A stretch of DNA of 64,000 nt from CAYUZU01 sp964448675 (GTDB lineage Bacteria > Planctomycetota > Phycisphaerae > UBA1845 > Fen-1342), in contig CAYUZU010000016.1 in NCBI GenBank assembly GCA_964448675.1, positions 1 to 64,000 on the forward strand. Direction: 5' to 3'. Numbering within the stretch: position 1 is the stretch's first letter; every line of letters begins with the position of its first letter. Under the pieces are notes generated by a model, which was not told where the DNA came from, searched no databases, and saw only the letters and a program-made list of their open reading frames with translations. Below, piece by piece: positions 10,784 through 19,202 of the stretch. A program made the translations under genes and the position numbers.

Positions 10784-12340
10784 TCACAGTTTGAATCGTT
10801 CGGCCGAAACCAGGCCGGGCACTTCGGCACGAATCGCAGCCAGGGTTTCGTCGGGCAGCGGCTCGCCGGGGGTCGCGCGGACGGCCGCGACCCGCTCGCA
10901 GGCCAGCTCCAGCACGCGATCGTGGTCACGATCACTCTCGAGCGGGTACGGGTTGGACACGACGCCACGGCGGATTTGCTTGCGGATCAGCCGCGCGAAC
11001 AGCCGTGTGCCTGACTGCATGACCTTGCGGATATCGCTCAGAGCGGCGTCGACGTCGGCCTGCTCCCAACGGACGGGACGCAGGATCTCCTTGACCACGC
11101 CGATGTTCGCGTTGTCGATCACGGCCTGAGCCGGGCTGAATGTGCCGGTGCGATCGAGCAGGCCAAAAGCGTAGTGAATGTACTGCGCACCGGCCTGGGC
11201 CACGGCCAGTTGCGAGAAAGTTTTCTCGACGGAGGCCTGCAGGCCGGGCACCTTGCTGTCCCCCACGCCCGCGGTCGAGTAGCACGGCACACCATAGCGC
11301 CGGGCGAGTTGCACACAGGCGACGTTGTAGTGAATGAACTCCGGCGCGCCGTAAAGATCGTGCAGCGTGTCGAGCCGGGCGCGGACGGGGACCGCGCCGT
11401 ACAGCACCGGGGCCCCGGGGCGCACCAGTTGCGTCAGGGTGATGCCGGCCAGGATCTCGGCATTGATGAGCATCACCATGCCTTCCTCCTGCACCGGCGC
11501 GGTCGAGCCGCCCTGCGGCGACGAGGAGATGACCAGCGGCAGGCCCTCCCGAGCGATCGCAATGACCTTCTCGGTCGTGTCGTCAACCATCTGCAGCGGG
11601 CTCTTGACCAGGCACGCAATGAAGGACAGTAGCGGTGCGGCGCGGAAGGCCTCGACTCCGCCGGCGATGATCTCGCCCATGCGAATTACGTGCGGCAGGG
11701 CGGCGAGGTCGGTCAGGCCGGCCTGCACATGGCGCGTCATGTACATCAGGCTGGCGAGGAAAACGTTGACGTCCTTGTTGGCGTCGGTGATGTCGTCGTC
11801 CTGCACGTTGACATTGCGGATGAAGAAATCCAGGTTCTCGAGCGTGTTGCACAGCCGGGCGGAGTCGGCCAGCTTCTGAACGCTGCCGCGCGTGGCTTCG
11901 TGCACGACGCGGGCGGCGATGTTGGCCGCGCCATTGCCCGCGCCGGGCGGGGTGACGCGCGTCTCGAGGAAGGTGTTGGTTTCGGATCCGGTGCCGAAGT
12001 ACACGCGCGGCACCGCGGCATCCAGCACGAGATTGTCCGCGGGGTTGCGCGCGCCGAGCACGACGCGCGACGGCGCGCTGTCGAGCGCCTCGGTCACGAT
12101 CTTGGCGGGGATGCGGACCACCCAGGCCTGGTCGCGCTCGCTGCGGTCGACCTGGCAACCATGCTGGGAGAAGAACGAAACCGCCTCTTCGTTAAAGCAC
12201 ACAACGCCGGGATCCTGGAGAAGCTCCAGTGAGCCGCGGTGCAGGACGTCCATCTGGGCGTCGTCGAGTCGGCGCTTGGGCTCGACCACCACGCCGGGGC
12301 GACACTCGGCCGTTTCGATCGTAGACGCGCTATTGCCCAT
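10784..12340 (-). CDS. MttB-family substrate:corrinoid methyltransferase (second copy)
   Basis: 518 residues, the standard length of the trimethylamine/glycine-betaine methyltransferase superfamily, a TIM barrel that moves a methyl group from a (usually quaternary) amine to a corrinoid protein. The frame is continuous with no internal amber codon, so it is a non-pyrrolysine member like glycine betaine methyltransferase MtgB rather than trimethylamine MttB. The ATG at 12340 overlaps the upstream stop by one base and follows GGGGAG; the TTG three bases earlier is less likely. It is adjacent to its presumed corrinoid partner. The substrate could be glycine betaine, another betaine or carnitine-like compound, or an aryl or sulfur methyl compound; the sequence alone does not decide. 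Confidence 0.87.
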   Translation of the reverse strand: MGNSASTIETAECRPGVVVEPKRRLDDAQMDVLHRGSLELLQDPGVVCFNEEAVSFFSQHGCQVDRSERDQAWVVRIPAKIVTEALDSAPSRVVLGARNPADNLVLDAAVPRVYFGTGSETNTFLETRVTPPGAGNGAANIAARVVHEATRGSVQKLADSARLCNTLENLDFFIRNVNVQDDDITDANKDVNVFLASLMYMTRHVQAGLTDLAALPHVIRMGEIIAGGVEAFRAAPLLSFIACLVKSPLQMVDDTTEKVIAIAREGLPLVISSSPQGGSTAPVQEEGMVMLINAEILAGITLTQLVRPGAPVLYGAVPVRARLDTLHDLYGAPEFIHYNVACVQLARRYGVPCYSTAGVGDSKVPGLQASVEKTFSQLAVAQAGAQYIHYAFGLLDRTGTFSPAQAVIDNANIGVVKEILRPVRWEQADVDAALSDIRKVMQSGTRLFARLIRKQIRRGVVSNPYPLESDRDHDRVLELACERVAAVRATPGEPLPDETLAAIRAEVPGLVSAERFKL

Positions 12341-13146
12341 CAAATCTCCCCTTTCCGCACGCGCCGGGCGTAGCGCCGGCAGTGCCGGTCCTTCCCCGCG
12401 AGCAGCTCGCCCAGCGTGACCGCCCAGAGCAGGCCGTCGCGCGTCGGGTCGCAGATTGCGGAGTCCAGCCCGTTAATCAGCGCCGCCAGAAGAAAGGCGT
12501 GGTTGATCTGGGCCCGCTCCGGCAGGCCGTGCGAGACATTGGAGAGCCCCAGCGTCGTCTTCGCCTCGGGAAAACGCTGCTTGATCTCGCGCAGCGTGGC
12601 GAAGGTAATCTGCGCCTGGCTGATGTCGCTGCACATCGGCAGCACCAGCGGGTCAAAGAAGAGCTTGCTCTCGGCCACGCCGGCCTTTTCTGCGGCGGCG
12701 GTGATCGTCTCGCACACGGCGAGCCGCTGTCCCGTTTCGGGCGGGATGCCCGTATCGTCCATCGCCAACGCGATCACACCACACTCGCGCGCCGCCGCCA
12801 GTTCCAGCAGCGGCACGAGACGATCGGACTCGCCATTGACGGAGTTCAGCAGGAACGCCCGGCGGCCATCGAGGTGTTCCGCCGAGCGGCGCAGCACCAG
12901 GGGATCGGACGAATCCAGGGCGAAGTCCTTTTCGGTGGTGCGCAGCGCGATGTCGATCAGCCAGTTGAGGTCGGCCACCTCCTGCTCGGGGTCGCCGCTG
13001 CCCGTGCCGGCATTGAGATCGATATAGGTCGCGCCGGCCGCATCCTGGTTGCGGATTTCGGTCGCGATCCGGTCTTCGTCGTGTTCGCGGATGGCTTCGC
13101 GAATGCTCTTGCGTGTCGCGTTGACTCGCTCGCCGATGATGATCAT
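12340..13146 (-). CDS. Methylcorrinoid:tetrahydrofolate methyltransferase (MtgA/AcsE-like)
   Basis: 268 residues with the pterin-binding TIM-barrel pattern: GERVNATRKSI at the N-terminus, IDLNAGTG, a central NS..GE, MDDTGIP, FFDPLVLP, and LGLSNVSHGLP toward the C-terminus. These match the MtgA/AcsE branch of the dihydropteroate-synthase superfamily, which transfers methyl from a corrinoid protein to tetrahydrofolate. The start overlaps the upstream MttB stop as ATGA, indicating translational coupling. In this operon it would pass methyl groups removed by the MttB proteins into the one-carbon pool. Confidence in the family is high; the direction of flux is inference. Confidence 0.9.
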   Translation of the reverse strand: MIIIGERVNATRKSIREAIREHDEDRIATEIRNQDAAGATYIDLNAGTGSGDPEQEVADLNWLIDIALRTTEKDFALDSSDPLVLRRSAEHLDGRRAFLLNSVNGESDRLVPLLELAAARECGVIALAMDDTGIPPETGQRLAVCETITAAAEKAGVAESKLFFDPLVLPMCSDISQAQITFATLREIKQRFPEAKTTLGLSNVSHGLPERAQINHAFLLAALINGLDSAICDPTRDGLLWAVTLGELLAGKDRHCRRYARRVRKGEI

Positions 13147-14645
13147 TGCGTTGGGGATCCTCCGAGCGCGTCCTGGGAAATGGCGGGGAAGTCGCCCATC
13201 AACTGCTTGGCGAGGCCGTCGTCGATGTGCGGCGTCACGGGCTCGCCCAGGATGCCCTGCACGACCTCGTGGGCCCGGGCGGCGCTGGACTTGCTGCCGG
13301 CGGCCTCCCAGGTCTCGCGTGGCTCGCGGTCGCTGAGAGGCGGGACATAGTGCTCGCGTCGCATGTGCTTGCGCGTGTGTCGATTGGCGACGAAGTTGCC
13401 CCCGGGGCCGGCCGCCTTGATCGCGTCCAGTGCAAGCGTCTGGTCATCCACACGAATACCACGGACGGCGCGCAGGGCCATGCCGAGCAGGTCGTTGTCG
13501 AGGACGAGCTTCTCCTTGCTGACGGTCAGGGCGAACTCCATCAGCCCCGCCGCGTCGTGAATGAACTCGCCGCCCGCCAGCGCCACGAGCAGGTTGGTGA
13601 TTGCCGACTCGTAACCGCACTGGCTATCGAGCGTCTTGGCGTCACTGATGCCTGCGGTGGCGTAATACGGGATGCCATAGTAGCGGGCGAGTTGCGCGGT
13701 GGCGGCGTTGATCATGCCGCTTTCGACCGGGCCGCCCAGATACTTCATGTCCCGCATGTCCGCCGCGCTGGACACGCAGCCGTAGATCACCGGTGCACCA
13801 GCGTTGACCAGTTGCGTCGTCATCACGTTGATCAGCGCGTCGCAATTCTGGATCACCAGCGTGCCGGCGAGTGTCACGGGCGAGGTCGCGCCACACAACG
13901 GCTCGGCGGGAACCGCGACGGGGATGCCCTCGCGGGCAACCTGGGCCATGAAAGCACCATACTTGCCGTCCAGCCGCAGCGGGCTGATCCCGCAGGTTAT
14001 CAGCGAGATGAACGGTCGTTCGCGCAGGGCTTCGGGCGAGCCGGCAACGCGCTCGGCCATCGCGATGGCATGGCGGATGCCGTCGGCCGTGTAGACACCG
14101 CCCATTACGTGCTTGGACGTATGGTAGAGGCCGGCGAAGAAGCGATTGACGTCCACGTCGTCGACGTCCAACTCGTTCGGATACGTCGGCAGCAGCATGA
14201 AGTGCACGTTCTCGAGCTGGTCGACGATGCGGATTACGTCGACGAGATCGTGCATCTGCGCCGGGCGGCGCTGGCCCGTGTCATAGTCGAGGATGTTCAG
14301 CGCCGTGCCGCCGGTGCCGCAATAGACGTTGCCCGCACCCAGCTCCAGGTCGGTGCCGGGCCGGCGGCCGTAGAGCGTCACCTTGGACGGTACCGTCGCG
14401 AGCAGATCGTTGACGGCGCGTTCCTTGATGCGGACCACGCGGCGCTCGGAGTCGACCGTCGTATCCAGCCGCCGGAGCAGCTCGAAGATCTCGGGTTCGT
14501 GCACCTCGAAGCCGACGTCCGCCAGGACGGTCATGCTCGCATCGTGGATTTTCTGGATATCGTCAGCGCTGAGCGGCGCGTAGGGAAAGGTCCGTGGGGC
14601 GACCTCGATGCGGCCGGACAAGACGCTGGTCGTCGAGTCGTTCAT
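13143..14645 (-). CDS. MttB-family substrate:corrinoid methyltransferase (first copy)
   Basis: 500 residues of the MttB superfamily, paralogous to the copy at 10784-12340 (shared features include Y(F/C)GTG near residue 105-115 and a GGEFIHDAAG-like segment in the C-terminal third). No in-frame amber codon, so no pyrrolysine is needed. The open frame extends 35 codons upstream, but the ATG at 14645 has AGGAAG before it and begins at the expected family N-terminus. It overlaps the preceding activation-protein gene by about 80 bases. Two MttB proteins but only one corrinoid protein suggest two substrates feeding one carrier, or a heteromeric enzyme (inference). Confidence 0.87.
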   Translation of the reverse strand: MNDSTTSVLSGRIEVAPRTFPYAPLSADDIQKIHDASMTVLADVGFEVHEPEIFELLRRLDTTVDSERRVVRIKERAVNDLLATVPSKVTLYGRRPGTDLELGAGNVYCGTGGTALNILDYDTGQRRPAQMHDLVDVIRIVDQLENVHFMLLPTYPNELDVDDVDVNRFFAGLYHTSKHVMGGVYTADGIRHAIAMAERVAGSPEALRERPFISLITCGISPLRLDGKYGAFMAQVAREGIPVAVPAEPLCGATSPVTLAGTLVIQNCDALINVMTTQLVNAGAPVIYGCVSSAADMRDMKYLGGPVESGMINAATAQLARYYGIPYYATAGISDAKTLDSQCGYESAITNLLVALAGGEFIHDAAGLMEFALTVSKEKLVLDNDLLGMALRAVRGIRVDDQTLALDAIKAAGPGGNFVANRHTRKHMRREHYVPPLSDREPRETWEAAGSKSSAARAHEVVQGILGEPVTPHIDDGLAKQLMGDFPAISQDALGGSPTQ

Positions 14646-15336
14646 TACTTCTTCCTGTGTAGGGGCGTCTGCGGTGATTGCAGTCACGGCGCGGACAACT
14701 ACTGCATGGGCAGGCGGCTTCGGTGACGTCGTCCACCAGCCCCGCACCAAACAGGCCCGAAATCGACTTGCGCGGCGACATCATGAAATCGTCCGACAAC
14801 ACGACCCCGGCCGCGCCGGGCGGCAGCAGCGCGAAAACCTTCTCTTGCTCGCGGACCGACCAATCGCAGTAGCCCGCACTGAACGGCAGGCCGAGCGCCT
14901 GCGTCGGCGGCAGGCTCTCGGCAATCTCCTGCTCGACGCGGGCCACCATCGATTCGGCGGCGGCCGATGCGGCTGCGTCCACCACCACGCCATAATCCGG
15001 ACGGCGTTGCATGCACGCGTCGATGTACTCGTCGACCTCGGACCCGAGCGTCACCACGTAGGCGTACACGCGGCGACAGGGCCGCATCGCCTGTGCCAGC
15101 CGCGCGCTGCGCAACGTTTCCTTGTCACCCACGTGCACACGTCCCGATTCGACACAGATGGGATGGCTGCGATACGCGAAGCGGCAAGCCATGCGCTCCC
15201 GAATCTCGCCCACGGCCGTCTCGATCTGACGGCGCAGGCGGCCGTGTACGCGTTGGCCGGGCGGACAGCCGAGCGTCGCGAGAATCTGCGCACTCGGCAG
15301 TTCGAGATCGCAGTCAGTGAATTCGGATACTCTCAC
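14563..15336 (-). CDS. Stand-alone MetH-type B12 activation-domain protein
   Basis: 257 residues resembling the C-terminal activation domain of cobalamin-dependent methionine synthase, which binds SAM to remethylate oxidised cob(II)alamin. Visible motifs are GYCDWSVREQEKVF, SDDFMMSPRKSISGL and a C-terminal CPCSSCPRRDC. The rest of MetH is absent. I prefer the GTG at 15336 because AAGGA lies 7 bases upstream; ATG codons further up would add about 12-15 residues. The 3' end overlaps the first MttB gene by about 80 bases. As first gene of the operon, directly behind an 11-bp-repeat operator, it is the likely reactivase for the corrinoid protein, replacing the usual RACE/RamA iron-sulfur protein. 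Confidence 0.82.
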   Translation of the reverse strand: MRVSEFTDCDLELPSAQILATLGCPPGQRVHGRLRRQIETAVGEIRERMACRFAYRSHPICVESGRVHVGDKETLRSARLAQAMRPCRRVYAYVVTLGSEVDEYIDACMQRRPDYGVVVDAAASAAAESMVARVEQEIAESLPPTQALGLPFSAGYCDWSVREQEKVFALLPPGAAGVVLSDDFMMSPRKSISGLFGAGLVDDVTEAACPCSSCPRRDCNHRRRPYTGRSNERLDDQRLVRPHRGRPTDLSLRAAQR

Positions 15337-15422
15337 ATCTGGTTCCTTGTGCGCGGCGCCGGCTGCCCGCATCTGGAGCACCGCACCGCCGGGGTTTGGG
15401 TACCGTAGCTTCGCTGCCGAAG

Positions 15423-15460
15423 CTGACAGGCCCCTGACACCAGGTTGAATCCGTTGTTAT
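15423..15460 (-). promoter_or_regulatory. 11-bp direct-repeat operator, corrinoid operon
   Basis: Read on the minus strand, units start every 11 bases: ATAAC (weak), TTCAA, GTCAG, GTCAG, each separated by 6 bases. It lies about 90 bases before the first gene of the methyl-transfer operon and has the layout shared by the other eleven elements in this window. It is probably a binding site for an OmpR/PhoB-family regulator (inference). Confidence 0.65.
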
Positions 15461-15493
15461 TCCAGCCGTAAGTACCGCGGCCCCAGCCGACGC

Positions 15494-16009
15494 CTACGGC
15501 GACTCGTTTCCGACCGGCGGCGCCGACCCCACATCAAACTCGCCCGTCGTAAGGTGCGGCGAAACGTCCAGTTTCTCCGCCTCCATCATGGCGGCGATCC
15601 GTTGCAGCGTGGACAGCATCAGCATCTGCTCCCAGTCCCGCAGCTTGTCGAGCTCCTTGCGGAACTGGTCCTGCAACAACGACGGCGCACGGCCGAGCAA
15701 CTCCTGACCAGCTGGCGTGACGCTGATATTGACTGCGCGTCGATCATGCTCATCACGCGTCCGCTGGAGCAGCCCGCGTTTCTCCAGACGGTCCAGAATG
15801 CCCGTCACCGTGGGCTGGCTCAGGTGGACGGCACGTGCCAGGCTGCCAATCGGCGTCCGGCCAAGCTGTGCCGTCTTCCGCAAGACCGCCAGTTGCGGTC
15901 CGGTCAGGCCTACGTTTTCCACCAGCCGTCGCGAATGCAGTTCCACCGCATGCATGATCCGGCGGATGGCAGCGACGATCTGGTCCTCAGTATCCAGTGG
16001 TACCGACAC
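15494..16009 (-). CDS. MarR-family transcriptional regulator
   Basis: 171 residues with the MarR winged-helix layout: an N-terminal dimerisation helix, LTGPQLAVLR, recognition-helix region LARAVHLSQPTVTGILDRLEKRGLL, and wing RDEHDRRAVNISVT. MarR dimers bind palindromes and usually respond to phenolics, oxidants or other small ligands. The frame has an upstream ATG at 16039, but the GTG at 16009 is preceded by GGAGG at an 8-base distance and leaves a sensible leader behind the promoter at 16056-16084, so I start there. It lies downstream of neither operon; the target is not evident, though a palindrome at 16216-16250 is a candidate operator. Confidence 0.88.
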   Translation of the reverse strand: MSVPLDTEDQIVAAIRRIMHAVELHSRRLVENVGLTGPQLAVLRKTAQLGRTPIGSLARAVHLSQPTVTGILDRLEKRGLLQRTRDEHDRRAVNISVTPAGQELLGRAPSLLQDQFRKELDKLRDWEQMLMLSTLQRIAAMMEAEKLDVSPHLTTGEFDVGSAPPVGNESP

Positions 16010-16055
16010 GCGTGTAGCCTCCGAGCCAGCAGCCACCATTTGGATCGAAATAAAA

Positions 16056-16084
16056 ATAATAGGACAAGATGGATTGGCTGTCAA
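16056..16084 (-). promoter_or_regulatory. Near-consensus sigma70 promoter of the marR gene
   Basis: On the minus strand, a perfect TTGACA (16084-16079) and TATTAT (16061-16056) are separated by exactly 17 bases. The predicted start of transcription is near 16049, about 40 bases before the GTG start. This is the clearest vegetative promoter in the window; its surroundings are AT-rich relative to the rest. Confidence 0.8.
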
Positions 16085-16340
16085 TCCCATCGGCGTTCGC
16101 CAGGGGCCATTTGCGGAAAAACTCCGGAAACGACGTGTGTTAGCGCATTGCTCATACTCGCCGGGACCCGCCTCCCACCCACAACTTTTCCATCCAACAA
16201 AATGAAATCATGCGTAATTCATGCCAGGATAGGGACTTGGAGCATGAATTTTCTGTAAGATGGAGCTTCCCCCATCCCCGCGCGAGGGGCACGGCGAAAT
16301 GCCGGCGAAATACCGGCTCTATTGATTCATGCGCGATCGC
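16085..16340. other. Intergenic region between marR and the DUF4091 gene
   Basis: Together with the marR leader this makes about 330 bases without a gene. It holds the marR promoter at one end, the inverted repeat at 16216-16250, an extra TCATGC direct repeat just before it, and a GCGATCGC palindrome near 16326. The 3' end of the DUF4091/DUF1080 gene follows. I see no ORF with a ribosome-binding site. Confidence 0.4.
16216..16250. promoter_or_regulatory. Perfect 9-bp inverted repeat, possible operator
   Basis: Arms AATTCATGC (16216-16224) and GCATGAATT (16242-16250) are exactly complementary with a 17-base spacer. A further TCATGC lies a few bases upstream. The AT-rich palindromic arms suit a MarR-type dimer, and the marR gene is the nearest regulator, but the site is about 130 bases upstream of that promoter. 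It could also be part of a terminator-like hairpin for an upstream transcript. Low certainty about function. Confidence 0.4.
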
Positions 16341-18593
16341 TTAAGGCAGGTCTGCGGGTTGTGCCAGCGGCGTAAGCTCGATGTTGCGGAAGTGAATCGC
16401 CGTACCCTCCGACTGCAGTCCGATCTTGCCCGGAATCTCCAGGACGCGCCGCGCTTCGTTCACTCGCACGCCGTTGATCTCGAGTACGACCCGATCGCGA
16501 TCCACCGTGATCTCGTAACGGTTCCATTCGCCGGGCGGCTTCTCAGCGGCGTGCAGCTTCCTGGTCCGCCGACCTTCGGTCCGCCGCGGATCGGTCACCA
16601 TGGGGAAGTCGCCGATGTTCCAAAAGTCACCCGCGTGGCCGTGCTGGAGCTGGCCTTCGACGCAGCGCGGCCACACGCGGTCTGCACCAATGATGCGCAG
16701 CAGCACGCCGCTGTTCCCGCCCTGCTTCGTCGCGGGATCCCAGCGCCACTCGAGTTCGAGCACGTAGTTGGCGTAATCCGCGCTCGTACGGAGATAACCC
16801 GCCGGGCGGCCGCGACACACCAGGACCCCGTCCTCCACCCGCCAGACCTGGGCCGGGTCGGTGCCATCGGGCAGAAACGCGGTCCAGCCCGCCAGATCGC
16901 GCCCGTTGAACAGCGAGACCGGCTTGCCGGGCCGTAGCGGTGCGCCCAGCGCGGTCAGCAACTCTTCCCGGTGGCGCCGATACGCTGCAACGTCCTTGTT
17001 GTAATCGTGGCAGGCACGCAGGTTCCGGTTGATCAGGTACTCGGCCGCGTCTGGATCGCGGATCTTCAGCATGCGCAGCATCTCGGCGTCTTCGAGGCCG
17101 ATGCGGTGTGCCTCGAAACGCTGCCCCGACAGCGGCCCCGCCTCCCCCGGGTAGACCACGTGCGAATCGCCCGGGGGCAGGAAGTTCGGCGGCCCGCTAC
17201 CGTGCGGCACCACGCTCTGCTCGAGCGGGTCCACGCCGGGACGATAGTGATTGAGCCCCCAGTGCAGGAACCCCGCCAAGTCGTACTTCTCGAGGGCCCA
17301 GCCGATGTAGACCGGCCGCAGCCGCTCCTGGTCCAGCAGGCGGTTCAGCCACGGGCCACCCGGCGCCAGGCAGGTATACGCCCAGACGCGGTCGCCGGCG
17401 GCCTTGCGCTGCTCGAAGAAATCGCGGTGGCGCTCGTAGGCCTGGATCTGCGGACACCACACGCCGACGGCGCCGACGAGCTGCTGCGACATGGTCGCCT
17501 CGAAGATCTGCACGCCGGGCAGGTGCTGTCGCACCTGCTCCGCCAGCGCGCGGTAGCTCTCGGCGTTGGTGTCAGTCGGCTCGTCGGCGAGGTGCTGCAG
17601 GTACTGGACGTGTGGCGGCAGCTCCAGCTCGGCCAGCGCCGCGTGGAGCGCGGCGAGAAACGCGGCAAGCTCGCCTTTCCCCTGCTCGCTCGTCACATCG
17701 CTGCCGGTCAGGACGAAGTCGAGCCGGGCCGAGCCCCAATCCCCCTTGTGCCGGCCGGCAAGGTGACCGCCCTCGACGCAGGTAAAGCCGCGGTCGAGGA
17801 ATAGCCGCACGTAGCGCTGCAGCCGCGGCCGATCGAGCACGATCGTGCCGTCGTCCTGGCGTTGCGTGAAGTCTCCCCAGCGGACCCAGAACGTGTTCTG
17901 GCGGCCGCGCGCCATCAGGTCGGCGTACTCGCCGAGCATGGCCCAATATGGTTCGCTCCACTGCTTCAGGTCGTGACGCTGCGCAATGAGCCCCGTGCTG
18001 AACCAGTTCGTGTAGCCACGGGACTGGGGCCCTCGCACCGGCACGTTGACCGGATGCACATCGAGCTCCCAGCGCAGCCGCTGCTGCCAGTCGCCCGATT
18101 CCAGCGCGATCTGGTACGTCCTGCGCTCCGCGTCGGCGTCGTAATCAATCGGCAATTCGACGCGCAAAGCCACGGCGCCGCTTTCGTCGACGCGGACGGT
18201 GCCATCCGTCGGCTCCAGCACCTCGTACACGCGAAACGGCGCCTCGCGCACGACGTGGGGGTTCGGCTTGTCATCCCAGGCCTCCGTCCGGCTGCCAAGG
18301 CCGGTGTTCTGCTCGACCGGCACGTCGATGAGCTGATAGAAGACGGCGTCGCTCACCGGCGTGTCGTCGTGCAGCAGCCGGCAGCGAACCGGCGCGTCCG
18401 GCGCCAGCCCGCGGACCAGGACATGCAACCCCGCCGGTACGCCGCGGGGCGTCGCGCCCGCGTAGTGCTCGGCGCCATGCTGAACGTCGGTGTCGGGGCA
18501 GATGACGGCGAGTTCATCGAACAGCGCGGCCTGGCGGGCAAAAGCGGCGGGCACGAGCAACAACGACAAGAACAGCAATCCTTCGCAACGCAC
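16341..18593 (-). CDS. Secreted DUF4091 / DUF1080 sugar-processing protein
   Basis: 750 residues starting at a GTG with GGGAG upstream; the N-terminus VRCEGLLFLSLLLVPAAFA is a signal peptide. The large middle part (about 150-530) resembles the DUF4091 glycoside-hydrolase-like TIM barrel (YTNWFSTG near its start, then HLADEPTDTN and TCLAPGGPWLNR). The last ~200 residues are a DUF1080 (3-keto-disaccharide hydrolase / concanavalin-like) domain with LFNGRDLAGW, GNSGVLLR and WNRYEI. DUF1080 is strongly expanded in Planctomycetota. The open frame continues about 190 codons further upstream, but that part overlaps the divergent gene at 18783 and has no protein-like character. It likely acts on an exported polysaccharide; substrate unknown. 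Confidence 0.83.
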   Translation of the reverse strand: MRCEGLLFLSLLLVPAAFARQAALFDELAVICPDTDVQHGAEHYAGATPRGVPAGLHVLVRGLAPDAPVRCRLLHDDTPVSDAVFYQLIDVPVEQNTGLGSRTEAWDDKPNPHVVREAPFRVYEVLEPTDGTVRVDESGAVALRVELPIDYDADAERRTYQIALESGDWQQRLRWELDVHPVNVPVRGPQSRGYTNWFSTGLIAQRHDLKQWSEPYWAMLGEYADLMARGRQNTFWVRWGDFTQRQDDGTIVLDRPRLQRYVRLFLDRGFTCVEGGHLAGRHKGDWGSARLDFVLTGSDVTSEQGKGELAAFLAALHAALAELELPPHVQYLQHLADEPTDTNAESYRALAEQVRQHLPGVQIFEATMSQQLVGAVGVWCPQIQAYERHRDFFEQRKAAGDRVWAYTCLAPGGPWLNRLLDQERLRPVYIGWALEKYDLAGFLHWGLNHYRPGVDPLEQSVVPHGSGPPNFLPPGDSHVVYPGEAGPLSGQRFEAHRIGLEDAEMLRMLKIRDPDAAEYLINRNLRACHDYNKDVAAYRRHREELLTALGAPLRPGKPVSLFNGRDLAGWTAFLPDGTDPAQVWRVEDGVLVCRGRPAGYLRTSADYANYVLELEWRWDPATKQGGNSGVLLRIIGADRVWPRCVEGQLQHGHAGDFWNIGDFPMVTDPRRTEGRRTRKLHAAEKPPGEWNRYEITVDRDRVVLEINGVRVNEARRVLEIPGKIGLQSEGTAIHFRNIELTPLAQPADLP

Positions 18594-18782
18594 GGGGTTC
18601 TCCCAATCAGAAGTTGCCGGTGGTCGGCGCGGCCGTCCGGAACCGGGGCCGCGTCTGCCCGGCATGATACTCGCTCCTGCCGTGCGGGGCAGCCAGCGGC
18701 CCGTCGCAGCACCGCGGCCGCCGGGGGCAGTATGGACTATAGTCAACGGAGGCGTGTCGGAGTCCGAACGAGGAGGTGAATC

Positions 18783-19172
18783 ATGCCCATGGCCGCACTG
18801 TTGACGGGTATCGCGCTCATCCTGGTGGGGATTGTCGGTTTCTTCGCGACCGGAATGGTCAGCTGGACGGCGTGGATCCCGGCTTTCTTCGGCCTGCCGC
18901 TGGCACTGCTCGGCGTCGCAGGACGACGCGCCGCGTGGCGCAAGCACGCGATGCATGCGGCGGCGGGACTCGCACTGCTGGGCCTGCTGGGCAGTGCCCT
19001 GGGCGTTCCGAAGGTGATTCGCATGATTGCGGGTGGCGCGGTCGAGCGGCCTGGGGCGGCCATCTCGCAGGCGGTGATGGCGGTGGTCTGCCTCGTGTTT
19101 GTCGCACTGGCCGTCAAGTCGTTCATCGATGCCCGCTGCCAGCAAACGCCAGACGCCACCCCGCAAGCCTGA
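18783..19172 (+). CDS. Small membrane protein, four predicted helices
   Basis: 129 residues with an excellent AGGAGG ribosome-binding site 7 bases before the ATG. Hydrophobic segments lie at about 5-25, 30-47, 58-76 and 96-113; the C-terminus is short and polar. I do not recognise the family. It is divergent from the DUF4091/DUF1080 gene and convergent with the VKOR-like gene at 19203, with only 30 bases between stop codons. No catalytic residues are apparent, so no function is proposed. Confidence 0.75.
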   Translation: MPMAALLTGIALILVGIVGFFATGMVSWTAWIPAFFGLPLALLGVAGRRAAWRKHAMHAAAGLALLGLLGSALGVPKVIRMIAGGAVERPGAAISQAVMAVVCLVFVALAVKSFIDARCQQTPDATPQA

Positions 19173-19202
19173 GGTGGCGTCATCGCCGCGCGGCCGCGGT
19201 CG

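Noticed and set aside
10784..14645. Pyrrolysine-containing MttB
   Set aside because: Both MttB-family genes are open throughout with no in-frame amber codon at the catalytic position, so they are the non-pyrrolysine type.
18594..19166. N-terminal extension of the DUF4091/DUF1080 protein by about 190 codons
   Set aside because: The extension is Arg/His-rich, overlaps the well-supported gene at 18783, and a signal peptide with a ribosome-binding site begins at 18593.
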